Positions 1 to 8,906 of a stretch of DNA of 64,000 nucleotides are shown here, piece after piece. The stretch spans positions 1 to 64,000 of the forward strand of contig NZ_VDDA01000018.1 in NCBI RefSeq assembly GCF_006151805.1. Reading direction: 5' to 3'. The translations under genes were made by a program, and so were the position numbers. The stretch is from Methylobacterium terricola (GTDB lineage Bacteria > Pseudomonadota > Alphaproteobacteria > Rhizobiales > Beijerinckiaceae). The notes under the pieces were generated by a model. It was not told where the DNA came from. It saw nothing but the letters and a program-made list of their open reading frames with translations, and did not search any database. Numbering within the stretch: the first letter of the stretch is position 1; every line of letters starts with the position of its first letter.

Positions 1-202
1 CGCGACGGCCGTGATCCCGAACAATCCCTCGCGATCCAGGAAGTATGAGCTCGATACGGCCCTTTATACGGAGCGCCACCTGATCGAATGCTGTTTTTCC
101 AAGCTCAAACAGTTCCGACGCGTAGCGACACGCTACGAGAAGACAGCCCGCAACTACGCCGCCGTGGTCACCATCGCTGCCATCGTCCTATGGCTCCGAT
201 AA
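1..202 (+). CDS. IS5-family transposase, C-terminal part (runs in from the left edge)
   Basis: The reading frame is open to the left edge and ends with TAA at 200-202. The visible ~66 residues match the end of the DDE domain of IS5/IS427-type transposases: the segment RHLIECCFSKLKQFRR followed by TRYEKTARNYAAVV and a hydrophobic tail ending in LWLR is characteristic. The catalytic Glu of the DDE triad would lie in RHLIECCF. The rest of the element lies outside the window, so completeness cannot be judged. No terminal inverted repeat could be confirmed in the following 230 bases. Confidence 0.8.
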   Translation, partial: ATAVIPNNPSRSRKYELDTALYTERHLIECCFSKLKQFRRVATRYEKTARNYAAVVTIAAIVLWLR

Positions 203-432
203 CTGTCCACACCGCCTAGGGGTGAATCGCGCACTATGGAAACCGGGACGGATTCCTGGCATGTGGATGCAAGGGCGAGGCATCGGCGGGCCCGGCCGTC
301 AAAATCCGCCGCGTTCCCCACGAGCATGGCGGCCTCGGATCCGGGGACGGCGTGATGGACCGCCTCCCAGGCAGGATGGCGCCCCCCTAGTACCGGCTGG
401 CGGGAGATCGCGCCAAAACCTAGACGAGGGTC

Positions 433-2847
433 ATGGACACCGCTGAATTGCAGGCCGAGGTCGAGCGGCTGCGCGGGCGCGAACGGGCCCTGGAGGACGA
501 GGTGGCCCGGCTCCGCGGCGCCGGGACGCCGCCCGTGGGCTCGCCGCGGTCCGATCTCCTGTTCACCGCCGCCGAGCAGACACGGATGGCTATGATCGTC
601 ACCGACCCGAACCTGCCCGACAACCCCATCGTCTTCGCCAACCGCGCCTTTCTGGAGCTCTCCGGCTACGCGGCCGAGGAGCTCATCGGGCGCAACTGTC
701 GCTTCCTCCAGGGACCCGACACCGACCCGGCCGACGTGGCCCGCGTCCGGGCAGCCATCGCCGCCCGCCGTGACGTGGTCGTCGAGCTGGTCAACCATCG
801 CCGCGACGGATCCGCCTTCGTCAACGAGCTCTACGTGAGCCCCGTCTTCGGCCCGCATGGCGAGTTGCTGTACTTCTTCGGCAGCCAGCTCGACATCACC
901 CGCTTCCAGGAGCGTGACGCCGATGCCGCGAGCGGTGGCGCGTCGTTCCGGAGCCTGCTGGAGGACGTCGAGGCCGGGTTCTGCATCATCGAGGTGCGCT
1001 TCGACGAGGAGGGCCGGGCCGAGGACTACCGCTTCGTCGAGGTCAACGCATCCTTCGAGCGCCAGTCGGGCCTGGCCGGCGCGGAAGGGCGCTGGATGCG
1101 CGAGCTGGTGCCGGACCACGAGCGGCACTGGTTCGATACCTACGGCGAGGTCGCGCGGACCGGACGGGGCGTGCACTTCAGGGGGGTGGCGTCGCGGTTC
1201 GGCCGTCACTTCGACGTCCACGCGGTGCGCGTCGGCGACCCCGCGTCGAACCGGGTCGCGCTCCTGTTCGAGGATGTCACCGACAGGCAGGAGAACGAGG
1301 TCCGCCGCGAGGCACGCGACCGCGACCGGGCGGCCGAGCGTGACGTGGTCTGGCGCAACAGCCGGGACCTTCTGGTCGTATGCGGCTTCGACGGCTTCTT
1401 CCGCGCGGCCAACCCGGCCTGGACGGAGATGCTCGGCTGGCCGGCCGGCAAGGTGGTCGGCGCCCGGTTCGACGCCTTCGTGCATCCGGACGACCGGGGA
1501 GCCGCGGGTCGCGCGTTCGAGGCGCTCCGCGCGGGCGAGAAGCTCTCGAACCTCGACGTCCGCGTCATGACCGCGGACGGCGGCCACCGATGGATCTCGT
1601 GGAACGCCATCCCGCTCGTGGACCGCCTTCACGCGGCGGGGCGGGACGTCACCGAGCGCAAGGCGCTGGAGGAGCAACTGCGCCAGGCCCAGAAGATGGA
1701 GGCTGTCGGGCAACTGACCGGGGGCGTCGCGCATGATTTCAACAACCTGCTGACCGTCATCAAGTCCTCGACCGACCTGCTGAAACGACCCAACCTCGCG
1801 GAGGAGCGCCGGGGCCGATACGTCGACGCCATCTCTGACACGGTCGATCGGGCCGCCAAGCTCACGAGCCAGCTGCTGGCGTTCGCGCGCCGCCAGGCCC
1901 TGCGCCCGGCGGTATTCGACGCCGCCCAGTCGGTGGCCGCCATTGCGGACATGGTCGGGACGCTGACCGGTGCCCGCATCCAGGTCGAGACCGACACGGA
2001 TGCGGGCGCCGACCAGGCCGGCCGGAGGCTGCGCTGCCACGTCGACGCCGACCCGAGCCAGTTCGACACCGCCCTCGTCAACCTGGTGGTGAACGCCCGC
2101 GACGCCATGCAGGGCGAGGGCCGCCTCCGCATCGCGGTCCGGCGCGCCGACCGGATACCGGCCCTGCGGGCCCATCCGGCCGTACCGGGTGACTTCGTCG
2201 CCGTCTCGGTCTCGGACACCGGCGCGGGCATGCCGTCGGACCTGCTCGACCGCATCTTCGAGCCGTTCTTCACGACGAAGGGCGTCGGGCACGGCACGGG
2301 GCTCGGGCTCAGCCAGGTGTTCGGCTTCGCCAAGCAGTCGGGCGGCGACGTCGCGGTGGACAGCGCCGTGGGCGTCGGAACGACCTTCACCCTCTACCTT
2401 CCGCGCTCGGCCGAGGCGGAGACCCGGGAGGAGCCCGAGCAGGACACGGAACCCCTCATCGACGGCCATGGGACGCCCGTCCTCGTGGTCGAGGACAACG
2501 AGGAGGTCGGCGCCTTCGCGACGCAGGCGCTGAAGGAACTCGGCTACGACACCCTCTGGGTGACCGACGCGCGGGCCGCGCTGGCCGCCATTGAGAAGGA
2601 CGGGCAGCGCTTCGACGTGGTGTTCTCGGACGTGGTGATGCCCGGCATGAATGGGGTCGAACTCGCTCGCGAGATCCGGCGTCGCTGGCCTTATCTCCCG
2701 GTCGTGCTGACGTCAGGCTACAGCCACGTCCTGGCGTCGGAAGGGTCCGACGGCTTCCCGCTACTGGGCAAACCCTACTCGGTCGCCGACCTCAGCCGAG
2801 CGCTGCGCAAGGCTCTGCGGGAGCGGTCCTCGCTGACCTTCGGATGA
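433..2847 (+). CDS. LOV/PAS hybrid sensor histidine kinase with receiver domain
   Basis: 804 aa, with no membrane segment seen, so probably cytosolic. Order: a short coiled coil (1-29); a LOV-type PAS domain (about 45-157) carrying the flavin-adduct motif GRNCRFLQG with Cys89; a second PAS (about 172-286); a third PAS (about 301-410); a dimerisation/phosphoacceptor helix with His434 in GGVAHDFNNLL; an HATPase domain (about 536-658) with N, G1 (DTGAGMP) and G2 (GTGLGLS) boxes; and a C-terminal receiver (about 682-799) with phosphoacceptor Asp733 in FSDVVMPGMNG. The intact Cys suggests blue-light sensing, an inference from the LOV family. A paralogous, larger hybrid kinase lies downstream. No output regulator is adjacent, so the target is unknown. 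Confidence 0.93.
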   Translation: MDTAELQAEVERLRGRERALEDEVARLRGAGTPPVGSPRSDLLFTAAEQTRMAMIVTDPNLPDNPIVFANRAFLELSGYAAEELIGRNCRFLQGPDTDPADVARVRAAIAARRDVVVELVNHRRDGSAFVNELYVSPVFGPHGELLYFFGSQLDITRFQERDADAASGGASFRSLLEDVEAGFCIIEVRFDEEGRAEDYRFVEVNASFERQSGLAGAEGRWMRELVPDHERHWFDTYGEVARTGRGVHFRGVASRFGRHFDVHAVRVGDPASNRVALLFEDVTDRQENEVRREARDRDRAAERDVVWRNSRDLLVVCGFDGFFRAANPAWTEMLGWPAGKVVGARFDAFVHPDDRGAAGRAFEALRAGEKLSNLDVRVMTADGGHRWISWNAIPLVDRLHAAGRDVTERKALEEQLRQAQKMEAVGQLTGGVAHDFNNLLTVIKSSTDLLKRPNLAEERRGRYVDAISDTVDRAAKLTSQLLAFARRQALRPAVFDAAQSVAAIADMVGTLTGARIQVETDTDAGADQAGRRLRCHVDADPSQFDTALVNLVVNARDAMQGEGRLRIAVRRADRIPALRAHPAVPGDFVAVSVSDTGAGMPSDLLDRIFEPFFTTKGVGHGTGLGLSQVFGFAKQSGGDVAVDSAVGVGTTFTLYLPRSAEAETREEPEQDTEPLIDGHGTPVLVVEDNEEVGAFATQALKELGYDTLWVTDARAALAAIEKDGQRFDVVFSDVVMPGMNGVELAREIRRRWPYLPVVLTSGYSHVLASEGSDGFPLLGKPYSVADLSRALRKALRERSSLTFG

Positions 2848-2936
2848 CGTCATTCGCGTCGCCCCACGCGGTGACCTTCGGGCAGCCCGCGCGTTGACGG
2901 CCGGTTCCCGCCAGGGGAACGGAGGGGAGACATACG

Positions 2937-3074
2937 ATGTCCGACACGCCGCGCCCCGGTGACGACCCGTTGCCGCCCATCGGCGACCCGCCGCCCGACA
3001 CAGGCCCGCCGGAAGGCGACCCACCGGGCGAGCCGCCGACGCCGCAGCCGCCAGGCCCCATCAACGGCCGCTAG
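2937..3074 (+). CDS. Small proline-rich hypothetical protein (45 aa)
   Basis: ATG at 2937 is preceded by a strong purine-rich ribosome-binding site (GGAGGGGAGA, 2921-2930) and the frame closes with TAG at 3072-3074. The protein is about one third proline, with repeated acidic Pro-Pro-Asp and Gly-Pro-Pro units, starts MSDTPRPGDD and ends GPINGR. It has no signal peptide or membrane segment. It sits between two hybrid kinases on the same strand. Function is not recognised. The good Shine-Dalgarno makes it more likely real than chance. Confidence 0.55.
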   Translation: MSDTPRPGDDPLPPIGDPPPDTGPPEGDPPGEPPTPQPPGPINGR

Positions 3075-3531
3075 GTCCCATTCCCCGCCATCCCCGCCGT
3101 TGGCGCCCCCCGGGACCGGGGCGGCGTCACAGACGCCCGGCCAATCCCGTGCTTGCGTAGGCCGGGCGTCTCGACCACGAGAGACCCGTTCGGGGCCGCA
3201 ATACCCGGTTCGAGGCGACCGTCGCCGGCCCCTTCGTTCGCTGCGAGAGCCGACGGCAGGACGATGCCACCCCGTCGGACCGGGGTGGTACCCTGGCCCC
3301 CGGGCGACCGAGGGCACGATTGCGTAAGGGAGGGGTGCGACCGGTGCAGATGATGCGGCCGCGCTCCTCCCGTAGTATTCACCCGACCGATACCCCCCTC
3401 CGCCGCTTCCTTCGGTTACCCGGTTTGATCACGCCCGCCTTCGCCAGCCCTACGCGCTGCCGCCCGAACCCATGCCTTCCGCGCCAGGCGGCTCGCCCGT
3501 TCCCCGCTCAGTCGACCAGGGAAGCGCGTCG
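3075..3531. other. Intergenic stretch between the small ORF and the second kinase
   Basis: No convincing gene, RNA or promoter was seen here. In-frame codons upstream of 3532 allow an N-terminal extension of the next gene to ATG 3472, but that start has no ribosome-binding site and the extra 20 residues have no counterpart in the paralogous kinase. Confidence 0.4.
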
Positions 3532-6500
3532 GTGAGCGAGCTTGAGATCGAGCGGCTCCGGCGGCGCGAGCGCGAGCTGGAAGCGGAGGTGGCGCGGCTG
3601 CGCGAGGAGCGCGCCGCACCCCAGGCGGGACACTACCGGGAGATCTTCGACAGCGCCGTCGACTTCGCCATCATCACCAGCGACCGGGAGGGGCGGATCA
3701 CCGCCTGGAACCCGGGCGCCGAGCGCATCCTGGGCTGGTCGGCCGGGGAGATGCTCGGTCGGCCAGCCGCGACTTTCTTCACGCCGGAGGACCGGGCGGC
3801 CGGCCGTCCCGCCACCGAGATGCGGTGCGCCGCCGAGACCGGGCGCGCGTCCGACGAGCGCTGGCACTTGCGCAAGGACGGGTCCCGGTTCTGGGCCAGC
3901 GGCGAGTTGATGCCCCTCCGCTCGTCTGACGGCGCAGCGCTGGGCTTCCTCAAGATCCTGCGCGACCGGACCGAGGCGACGGCGGCGGAAGGCGAGAACC
4001 GGCGCGTCCGGGACGAGCTTCAGGTCGTCACCGACGCGCTGCCGGTGCTGATCTCGTTCATCGACCGTGACCACGTCTACCGCTTCGTGAACCGGTACTA
4101 CGAAAACTGGTTCGGGCGGCCGGCGAGCGAGATCCTCGGGCGTCGGGTGGAGAATGTCGTCGGTGCGAAGACGTACGCGGACCGGCTCCCCTTCATGGCC
4201 CGTGCGCTCGCCGGCGAGGACCTCACCTTCGACGCCGAGATGCCGTTCCGGGTAAGCGAGTGGCGGCAGTCGGAGATCCGCTACATCCCGCGCCGGACCG
4301 CCGGCGGGGTGGTGGACGGCTTCTTCGTCATGGTCACCGACATCGCCGAGCGCGAGAGCGCCCAGGCCGCCCTGCGCGAGGCCGAGGATCGCCTCAGGCT
4401 AGCGCTGGAGAGCTCCGGGACCGGCATCTACGACTACGACCTCGTCACCGGCGCGTTGACCTGGGACGCACGCACCCGGGCGCTCTTCGGCCTGTTCCCG
4501 GACGACCCGGTCTCTTACGAGGGCGCCTTCCTGCCGGGCCTGCACCCGGACGACCGGGAGCGGACGGACCGCACGGTCCAGGCCGCCATCGGCGCGGTCG
4601 AGGGCTTCGACACCGAGTACCGCGTGGTCGGCCTGCGCGACGGCGTCGAGCGGGTGCTTGCCGCCAAGGGCAACACCGTCTTCCGGGACGGCGAGCCCGT
4701 GCGCTTCGTCGGCACCGTGCGCGACGTTACGGAAGCCCGCTCGGCTGAGGCGCGGGCGCGGCGCCTGGCGGCCCTGGTGGAGCAGTCGAGCGACTTCATC
4801 GGCATCGCCGACGCGGCGGGCATGCCGGAATACGTCAACGAGGCCGGCCGCCGGCTGGTCGGGTTGGCGAGCCTCGACGAGGCCTGCGCCCACAACCTCG
4901 TGGACTACTTCGACCCGGAGGACCAGGCGACCGTTCTGGAGCAGGCGCTCCCAGCCGTGCGGGAGACCGGCTTCTGGAACGGCGACCTCGCGTTCCGCAA
5001 CTTCGCCAGCGGGGCGGCGGTCCCGGTCCACTACACGATCTTCCCCCTCCGCGGGCCGGACGGATCCGTTTCGGGCTATGGGACGGTGACGCGCGACCTG
5101 ACCGAGCGTAGGCGCCAGAACGCGTTCCGCAGCGCGTTGATCGAGCTCGGCGACCGCTTCCAGGCTTGCGTCGACACCGCTGGCATGGCCTACGCCGCCG
5201 CCGAGGTCATGGCCCGCACCCTCGGGCTCGACCGGGCCGGCTACGGGACCGTCGACGCGGCGCTGAAGACCATTGATATCGAGCGGGACTGGACGGCGCC
5301 AGGCGTCTCCAGCGTCGCCGGCCAACATCGCTTCGGCGACTACGGCGATGTCCAGGCGGGTCTCGTCGATGGGCGCGAGGTCGTGATCGCGGACGTAGCG
5401 ACCGACCCGCGGACGGCATCCGACCCGGGGCCCCTCCTGGCCATCGGCGCCCGGGCGCTGATCAACGTGCCGGTCATGGAGCACGGACGGGTCGTGGCAG
5501 TGTTCTTCCTGCACGACCGGCAGGCGCGGGACTGGCGCCGCGACAAGCTTGCCTTCGTCCGCGACGTCGCCGAGCGGACCCGTGCCGCCATCGAGCGGTT
5601 CCGGGCGGAGGCAAGCCGGCGCGAGAGCGAGGAGCAGTTCCGCGTATTCGCGCAGGCCATCCCGAACCAGGTCTGGGCCGCCTACCCGGACGGCGCGCTG
5701 TACTGGTTCAACGACCAGTTCTACGCCTATTGCGGCGAGCCGAAGGGCAGCCTGCTCGGGCCGGATGCCTGGGGGGCCATCGTTCACCCCGACGACGTCC
5801 CGCCCGTCGCGGCCGCCTGGGATCATGCCCGCGCGACCGAGACCGCCTACGAGACCGAGTATCGGTTGCGCCGGGCCGACGGCACCCTCCGCTGGTTCCT
5901 GGTCCGGGGCGAACCCGTGCGCGACGCCACCGGCAGGATCACGCGCTGGGTCGGCACCAACACCGACATCGAGGACCAGAAGCGGGCGGTCGCCGAGTTG
6001 GCGCGGCTGGCCGGCAACCTGGAGCAGCAGGTCGAGGAACGCACGCGCGAGCGCGACCGCATGTGGCGCCTGTCGACCGACGTGATGCTGGTGGCGCGCT
6101 TCGACGCGACCATCGTGGCAGTCAACCCAGCCTGGACGACCCTGTTCGGCTGGTCCGAGGACGAGCTCGTCGGGCGCTCGTTCATGGACCTCGTGCACCC
6201 GGACGACGCCGCCTCGACCGCCGCGGCGGCGGGCGACCTGTCGGCCGGCTCGATCATCCCGCGCTTCGAGAACCGGTACCGGCACAAGGACGGCAGCTAC
6301 CGCTGGCTGTCGTGGACGGCGGTGCCGGACGAGAGCTTCATCCACGCGGTGGGCCGCGACTTCACCGCCGAGAGGGAAGCCGCGGAAGCCCTCGCGAAGA
6401 CCGAGGACGCCCTGCGGCAATCGCAGAAGATGGAGGCGGTCGGGCAACTCACCGGCGGGCTGGCGCACGATTTCAACAACCTGCTCGCCGGCATCTCGGG

Positions 6501-7560
6501 CTCGCTGGAACTGATGCAGACCCGCATGTCGCAGGGGCGCCTCGGCGACCTCGACCGCTACATGACCGTGGCGCAGGGCGCCGCCAAGCGCGCCGCCGCC
6601 CTGACCCACCGCCTGCTCGCCTTCTCGCGGCGTCAGACCCTCGACCCGAAGCCGACCAACGTGAACCGCCTGGTCCACGACATGGAGGAACTGGTCCGGC
6701 GCACGGTCGGGCCCGGCATCCACCTGGAGGTCGTCGGCCTCTCGGGAGCCTGGCCGGCCCTGATCGACCCCGGCCAGCTAGAGAACGCCCTGCTGAACCT
6801 CTGCATCAACGCGCGAGACGCCATGCCGGACGGCGGCCGCATCACCATAGAGACCGCCAACACGTGGATCGACGACGCGGGCTCGCGCCGGCATGACCTG
6901 CCGCCGGGCCAGTACCTCAGCGTCTGCGTGACCGACACCGGCACCGGCATGACGGCGGACATCATCGACAAGGTGTTCGAGCCGTTCTTCACGACCAAGC
7001 CCACGGGTCAAGGTACGGGCCTCGGCCTGTCGATGGTCTACGGCTTCGCGCGCCAGTCCGGCGGCCAGGTGCGGATCTACTCCGAGGTCGGCGAGGGCAC
7101 CACGGTCTGCCTCTACCTGCCGCGTCACTACGGCGAGGCGGACGAGGACGACGTCGCGCGCAAGCTCGCAGAGGTCGGGCGTGCGGGACAGGGCGACACC
7201 GTGCTGATCGTCGACGACGAGCCCTCGGTGCGCATGCTCGTGACCGAGGTGCTGGAGGACCTCGGCTACACCGCCATCGAGGCGGCCGACAGCGTGGCCG
7301 GCCTGAAGGTGCTGCAATCGGACGTGCGCATCGACCTGCTGGTGACCGACGTCGGCCTGCCGGGGGGCATGAACGGCCGCCAGATGGCCGATGCCGGCCG
7401 CGAGCGTCGGCCCGGCCTGAAGGTGCTGTTCATCACCGGCTACGCCGAGAACGCGGTCCTCGGGAACGGGCACCTGCACCCCCGCATGCAGGTGCTGACG
7501 AAGCCGTTCGTGTTGGAGGCGCTCGCCACCCGCATCAAGGACCTGATCGCTGGGAGCTGA
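3532..7560 (+). CDS. Multi-PAS/GAF hybrid sensor histidine kinase with receiver domain
   Basis: 1342 aa from GTG 3532. This start was chosen because it has AGGGAAG upstream and gives the same N-terminal coiled coil (ELEIERLRRRERELE) as the upstream kinase; ATG 3472 is an in-frame alternative. Domains in order: PAS (about 36-148), PAS (163-272), PAS (286-402), PAS (413-525), GAF (529-690), PAS (700-818), short coiled coil, PAS (843-952), phosphoacceptor helix with His979 in GGLAHDFNNLL, HATPase (about 1077-1198, GTGLGLS G2 box), receiver (about 1223-1340) with Asp1273 in VTDVGLPGGMNG. No membrane segments were seen, so the inputs are probably cytosolic. It looks like a kinase of the same lineage as the 433-2847 gene with extra sensory modules. 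Confidence 0.92.
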   Translation: MSELEIERLRRRERELEAEVARLREERAAPQAGHYREIFDSAVDFAIITSDREGRITAWNPGAERILGWSAGEMLGRPAATFFTPEDRAAGRPATEMRCAAETGRASDERWHLRKDGSRFWASGELMPLRSSDGAALGFLKILRDRTEATAAEGENRRVRDELQVVTDALPVLISFIDRDHVYRFVNRYYENWFGRPASEILGRRVENVVGAKTYADRLPFMARALAGEDLTFDAEMPFRVSEWRQSEIRYIPRRTAGGVVDGFFVMVTDIAERESAQAALREAEDRLRLALESSGTGIYDYDLVTGALTWDARTRALFGLFPDDPVSYEGAFLPGLHPDDRERTDRTVQAAIGAVEGFDTEYRVVGLRDGVERVLAAKGNTVFRDGEPVRFVGTVRDVTEARSAEARARRLAALVEQSSDFIGIADAAGMPEYVNEAGRRLVGLASLDEACAHNLVDYFDPEDQATVLEQALPAVRETGFWNGDLAFRNFASGAAVPVHYTIFPLRGPDGSVSGYGTVTRDLTERRRQNAFRSALIELGDRFQACVDTAGMAYAAAEVMARTLGLDRAGYGTVDAALKTIDIERDWTAPGVSSVAGQHRFGDYGDVQAGLVDGREVVIADVATDPRTASDPGPLLAIGARALINVPVMEHGRVVAVFFLHDRQARDWRRDKLAFVRDVAERTRAAIERFRAEASRRESEEQFRVFAQAIPNQVWAAYPDGALYWFNDQFYAYCGEPKGSLLGPDAWGAIVHPDDVPPVAAAWDHARATETAYETEYRLRRADGTLRWFLVRGEPVRDATGRITRWVGTNTDIEDQKRAVAELARLAGNLEQQVEERTRERDRMWRLSTDVMLVARFDATIVAVNPAWTTLFGWSEDELVGRSFMDLVHPDDAASTAAAAGDLSAGSIIPRFENRYRHKDGSYRWLSWTAVPDESFIHAVGRDFTAEREAAEALAKTEDALRQSQKMEAVGQLTGGLAHDFNNLLAGISGSLELMQTRMSQGRLGDLDRYMTVAQGAAKRAAALTHRLLAFSRRQTLDPKPTNVNRLVHDMEELVRRTVGPGIHLEVVGLSGAWPALIDPGQLENALLNLCINARDAMPDGGRITIETANTWIDDAGSRRHDLPPGQYLSVCVTDTGTGMTADIIDKVFEPFFTTKPTGQGTGLGLSMVYGFARQSGGQVRIYSEVGEGTTVCLYLPRHYGEADEDDVARKLAEVGRAGQGDTVLIVDDEPSVRMLVTEVLEDLGYTAIEAADSVAGLKVLQSDVRIDLLVTDVGLPGGMNGRQMADAGRERRPGLKVLFITGYAENAVLGNGHLHPRMQVLTKPFVLEALATRIKDLIAGS

Positions 7561-7562
7561 CC

Positions 7563-7590
7563 ACCGGCGGGAAGCGGTCTTCCCGCCGGT
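7563..7590. terminator. Perfect 12-bp hairpin between convergent genes
   Basis: The arm ACCGGCGGGAAG (7563-7574) pairs perfectly with CTTCCCGCCGGT (7579-7590) across a 4-base CGGT loop. It lies just after the kinase stop codon and before the end of the convergent SDR gene. There is no T-run on either side, so it is a terminator-like or transcript-end-protecting hairpin and not a classical intrinsic terminator. Confidence 0.6.
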
Positions 7591-7599
7591 CCGGCTGTC

Positions 7600-8505
7600 C
7601 TACGCGGTGCCGTTGCCGCCGGTCGCGCCGTAGACCTCGCCCGTCACGTAGCTCGCCTCCTGGCTTGCCAGGAAGACGTAGACCGGCGCGAGCTCCACCG
7701 GCTGGCCGGGACGCCCCAGCGGCACCTCCGAGCCGAACTTCTCGACGTTCTCCTGCGGCTGGCCGCCCGACGGCTGCAACGCCGTCCAGAACGGGCCTGG
7801 TGCCACCGCGTTCACCCGGATGCCCTTGGCGACCTGTTGCTTGGCCAGCGCCTTCGAGAAGGCGACGATCCCAGCCTTCGTGGTCGCGTAGTCGACCAGG
7901 ATCTGGGGAGGGTTGTAGGCCACGACCGAGGCGGTGTTGATAATGGAGGCACCCGCCGGCATATGCGGCAGGGCCGCCTTGGTGATCCAGAACATGGCGT
8001 AGAGGTTGGTCTTCAGCGTCCGGTCGAACTGCTCGTCCGTGATGTCGCCGATGTCTTTCTGGTTCGTCTGCTTGCCGGCGTTGTTGACCAGGATGTCGAG
8101 GCCGCCGAGATCGGTCACGGCCTTCCTCACCAGGGTCTCGCAGAACGCCTTGTCGGTGATGTCGCCCGGCAGGAGCACCGCCTTGCGGCCCTCGGCCTTG
8201 ATCAGCTTGGCGACCTCCTGCGCGTCCGGCATCTCCTCCTCGACGAAGCTGAGCGCCACGTCGGCACCCTCGCGCGCGAAGGCGATGGCAGCCGCCCGCC
8301 CGATGCCGGAATCCGCGCCCGTCACCAGGGCCTTCCGACCGGCCAAACGCCCGTGCCCCTTGTAGCTGGCCTCACCGTGGTCCGGCTTCGGATCCATCGC
8401 TCGCGCCAAGCCCGGGGCCTCCTGCGGCTGCCGCTTGAACGGCGGCTGCGGGTACTGCGTGCGAGGGTCCTGCATCGTAAGGCGGCGGTCGTGTGCGTCA
8501 GTCAT
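7600..8505 (-). CDS. SDR-family NAD(P)-dependent oxidoreductase (YghA/glucose-dehydrogenase-like)
   Basis: 301 aa. Classical short-chain dehydrogenase: Rossmann motif TGADSGIG (about residues 62-69), NNAG (ILVNNAGKQ), and a catalytic YATTK pair, with a C-terminal segment typical of the subfamily (YVFLASQEASYVTGEVYGATGG). The N-terminus with the PRTQYPQPPF sequence is characteristic of the stress-associated SDRs related to E. coli YghA and Bacillus GsiB-region dehydrogenases. ATG 8505 (MTDAHD) is taken as the start; ATG 8475 (MQDPRTQ) is also possible, and neither has a clear ribosome-binding site. The substrate cannot be told from sequence. It converges with the kinase gene across a hairpin. 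Confidence 0.9.
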   Translation of the reverse strand: MTDAHDRRLTMQDPRTQYPQPPFKRQPQEAPGLARAMDPKPDHGEASYKGHGRLAGRKALVTGADSGIGRAAAIAFAREGADVALSFVEEEMPDAQEVAKLIKAEGRKAVLLPGDITDKAFCETLVRKAVTDLGGLDILVNNAGKQTNQKDIGDITDEQFDRTLKTNLYAMFWITKAALPHMPAGASIINTASVVAYNPPQILVDYATTKAGIVAFSKALAKQQVAKGIRVNAVAPGPFWTALQPSGGQPQENVEKFGSEVPLGRPGQPVELAPVYVFLASQEASYVTGEVYGATGGNGTA

Positions 8506-8906
8506 CAGGCTGTCCCGTGGCATTGCCGGAGATTGGGGTGGAATGCGGTAATCCAGATCGGTGCACCGCTCTCGGTCTCCGGCAAGCTGCCGCTGGTCCC
8601 ACGGGTTCCGGGGTCGCGGTTCACGCTCGCGGCACGACGGTACGCCCGTTTCTCGCCCGTCGTCGCCCGACCGGCCTGACTGGAACGGCACGGAGACCTG
8701 GCGGTTGGGTGGGGAACGCCGAGCGCATTCGCGGCCGGCTCACTCACCCACAACGGATACCCTCCGTCGTCGTCGGACGAAACTCGCGTCCGTGCTCATT
8801 GGAGGGAAGGAGTGCGGCTCGGCCGATCTATGGCTTCATGCCGGTTCCTACGGGGGTCTGCCTTCACCCGCGTGGACTTCGGTCCCCCCGCGCCGCGGTG
8901 CCGCGC
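8506..8906. other. Intergenic stretch, no gene recognised
   Basis: It contains the 5' flank of the SDR gene and the 3' flank of the HEPN-CBS gene. A purine-rich run (GGAGGGAAGGAG, ending near 8811) precedes a GTG, but the frame it opens overlaps the HEPN-CBS gene antisense and has no recognisable protein features, so it is not called. Confidence 0.4.

Noticed and set aside
154..2469. 771-aa open frame on the minus strand across the first kinase gene
   Set aside because: It is the antisense of a clearly coding PAS kinase, has no domain motif, and its length reflects high GC and few stop codons.
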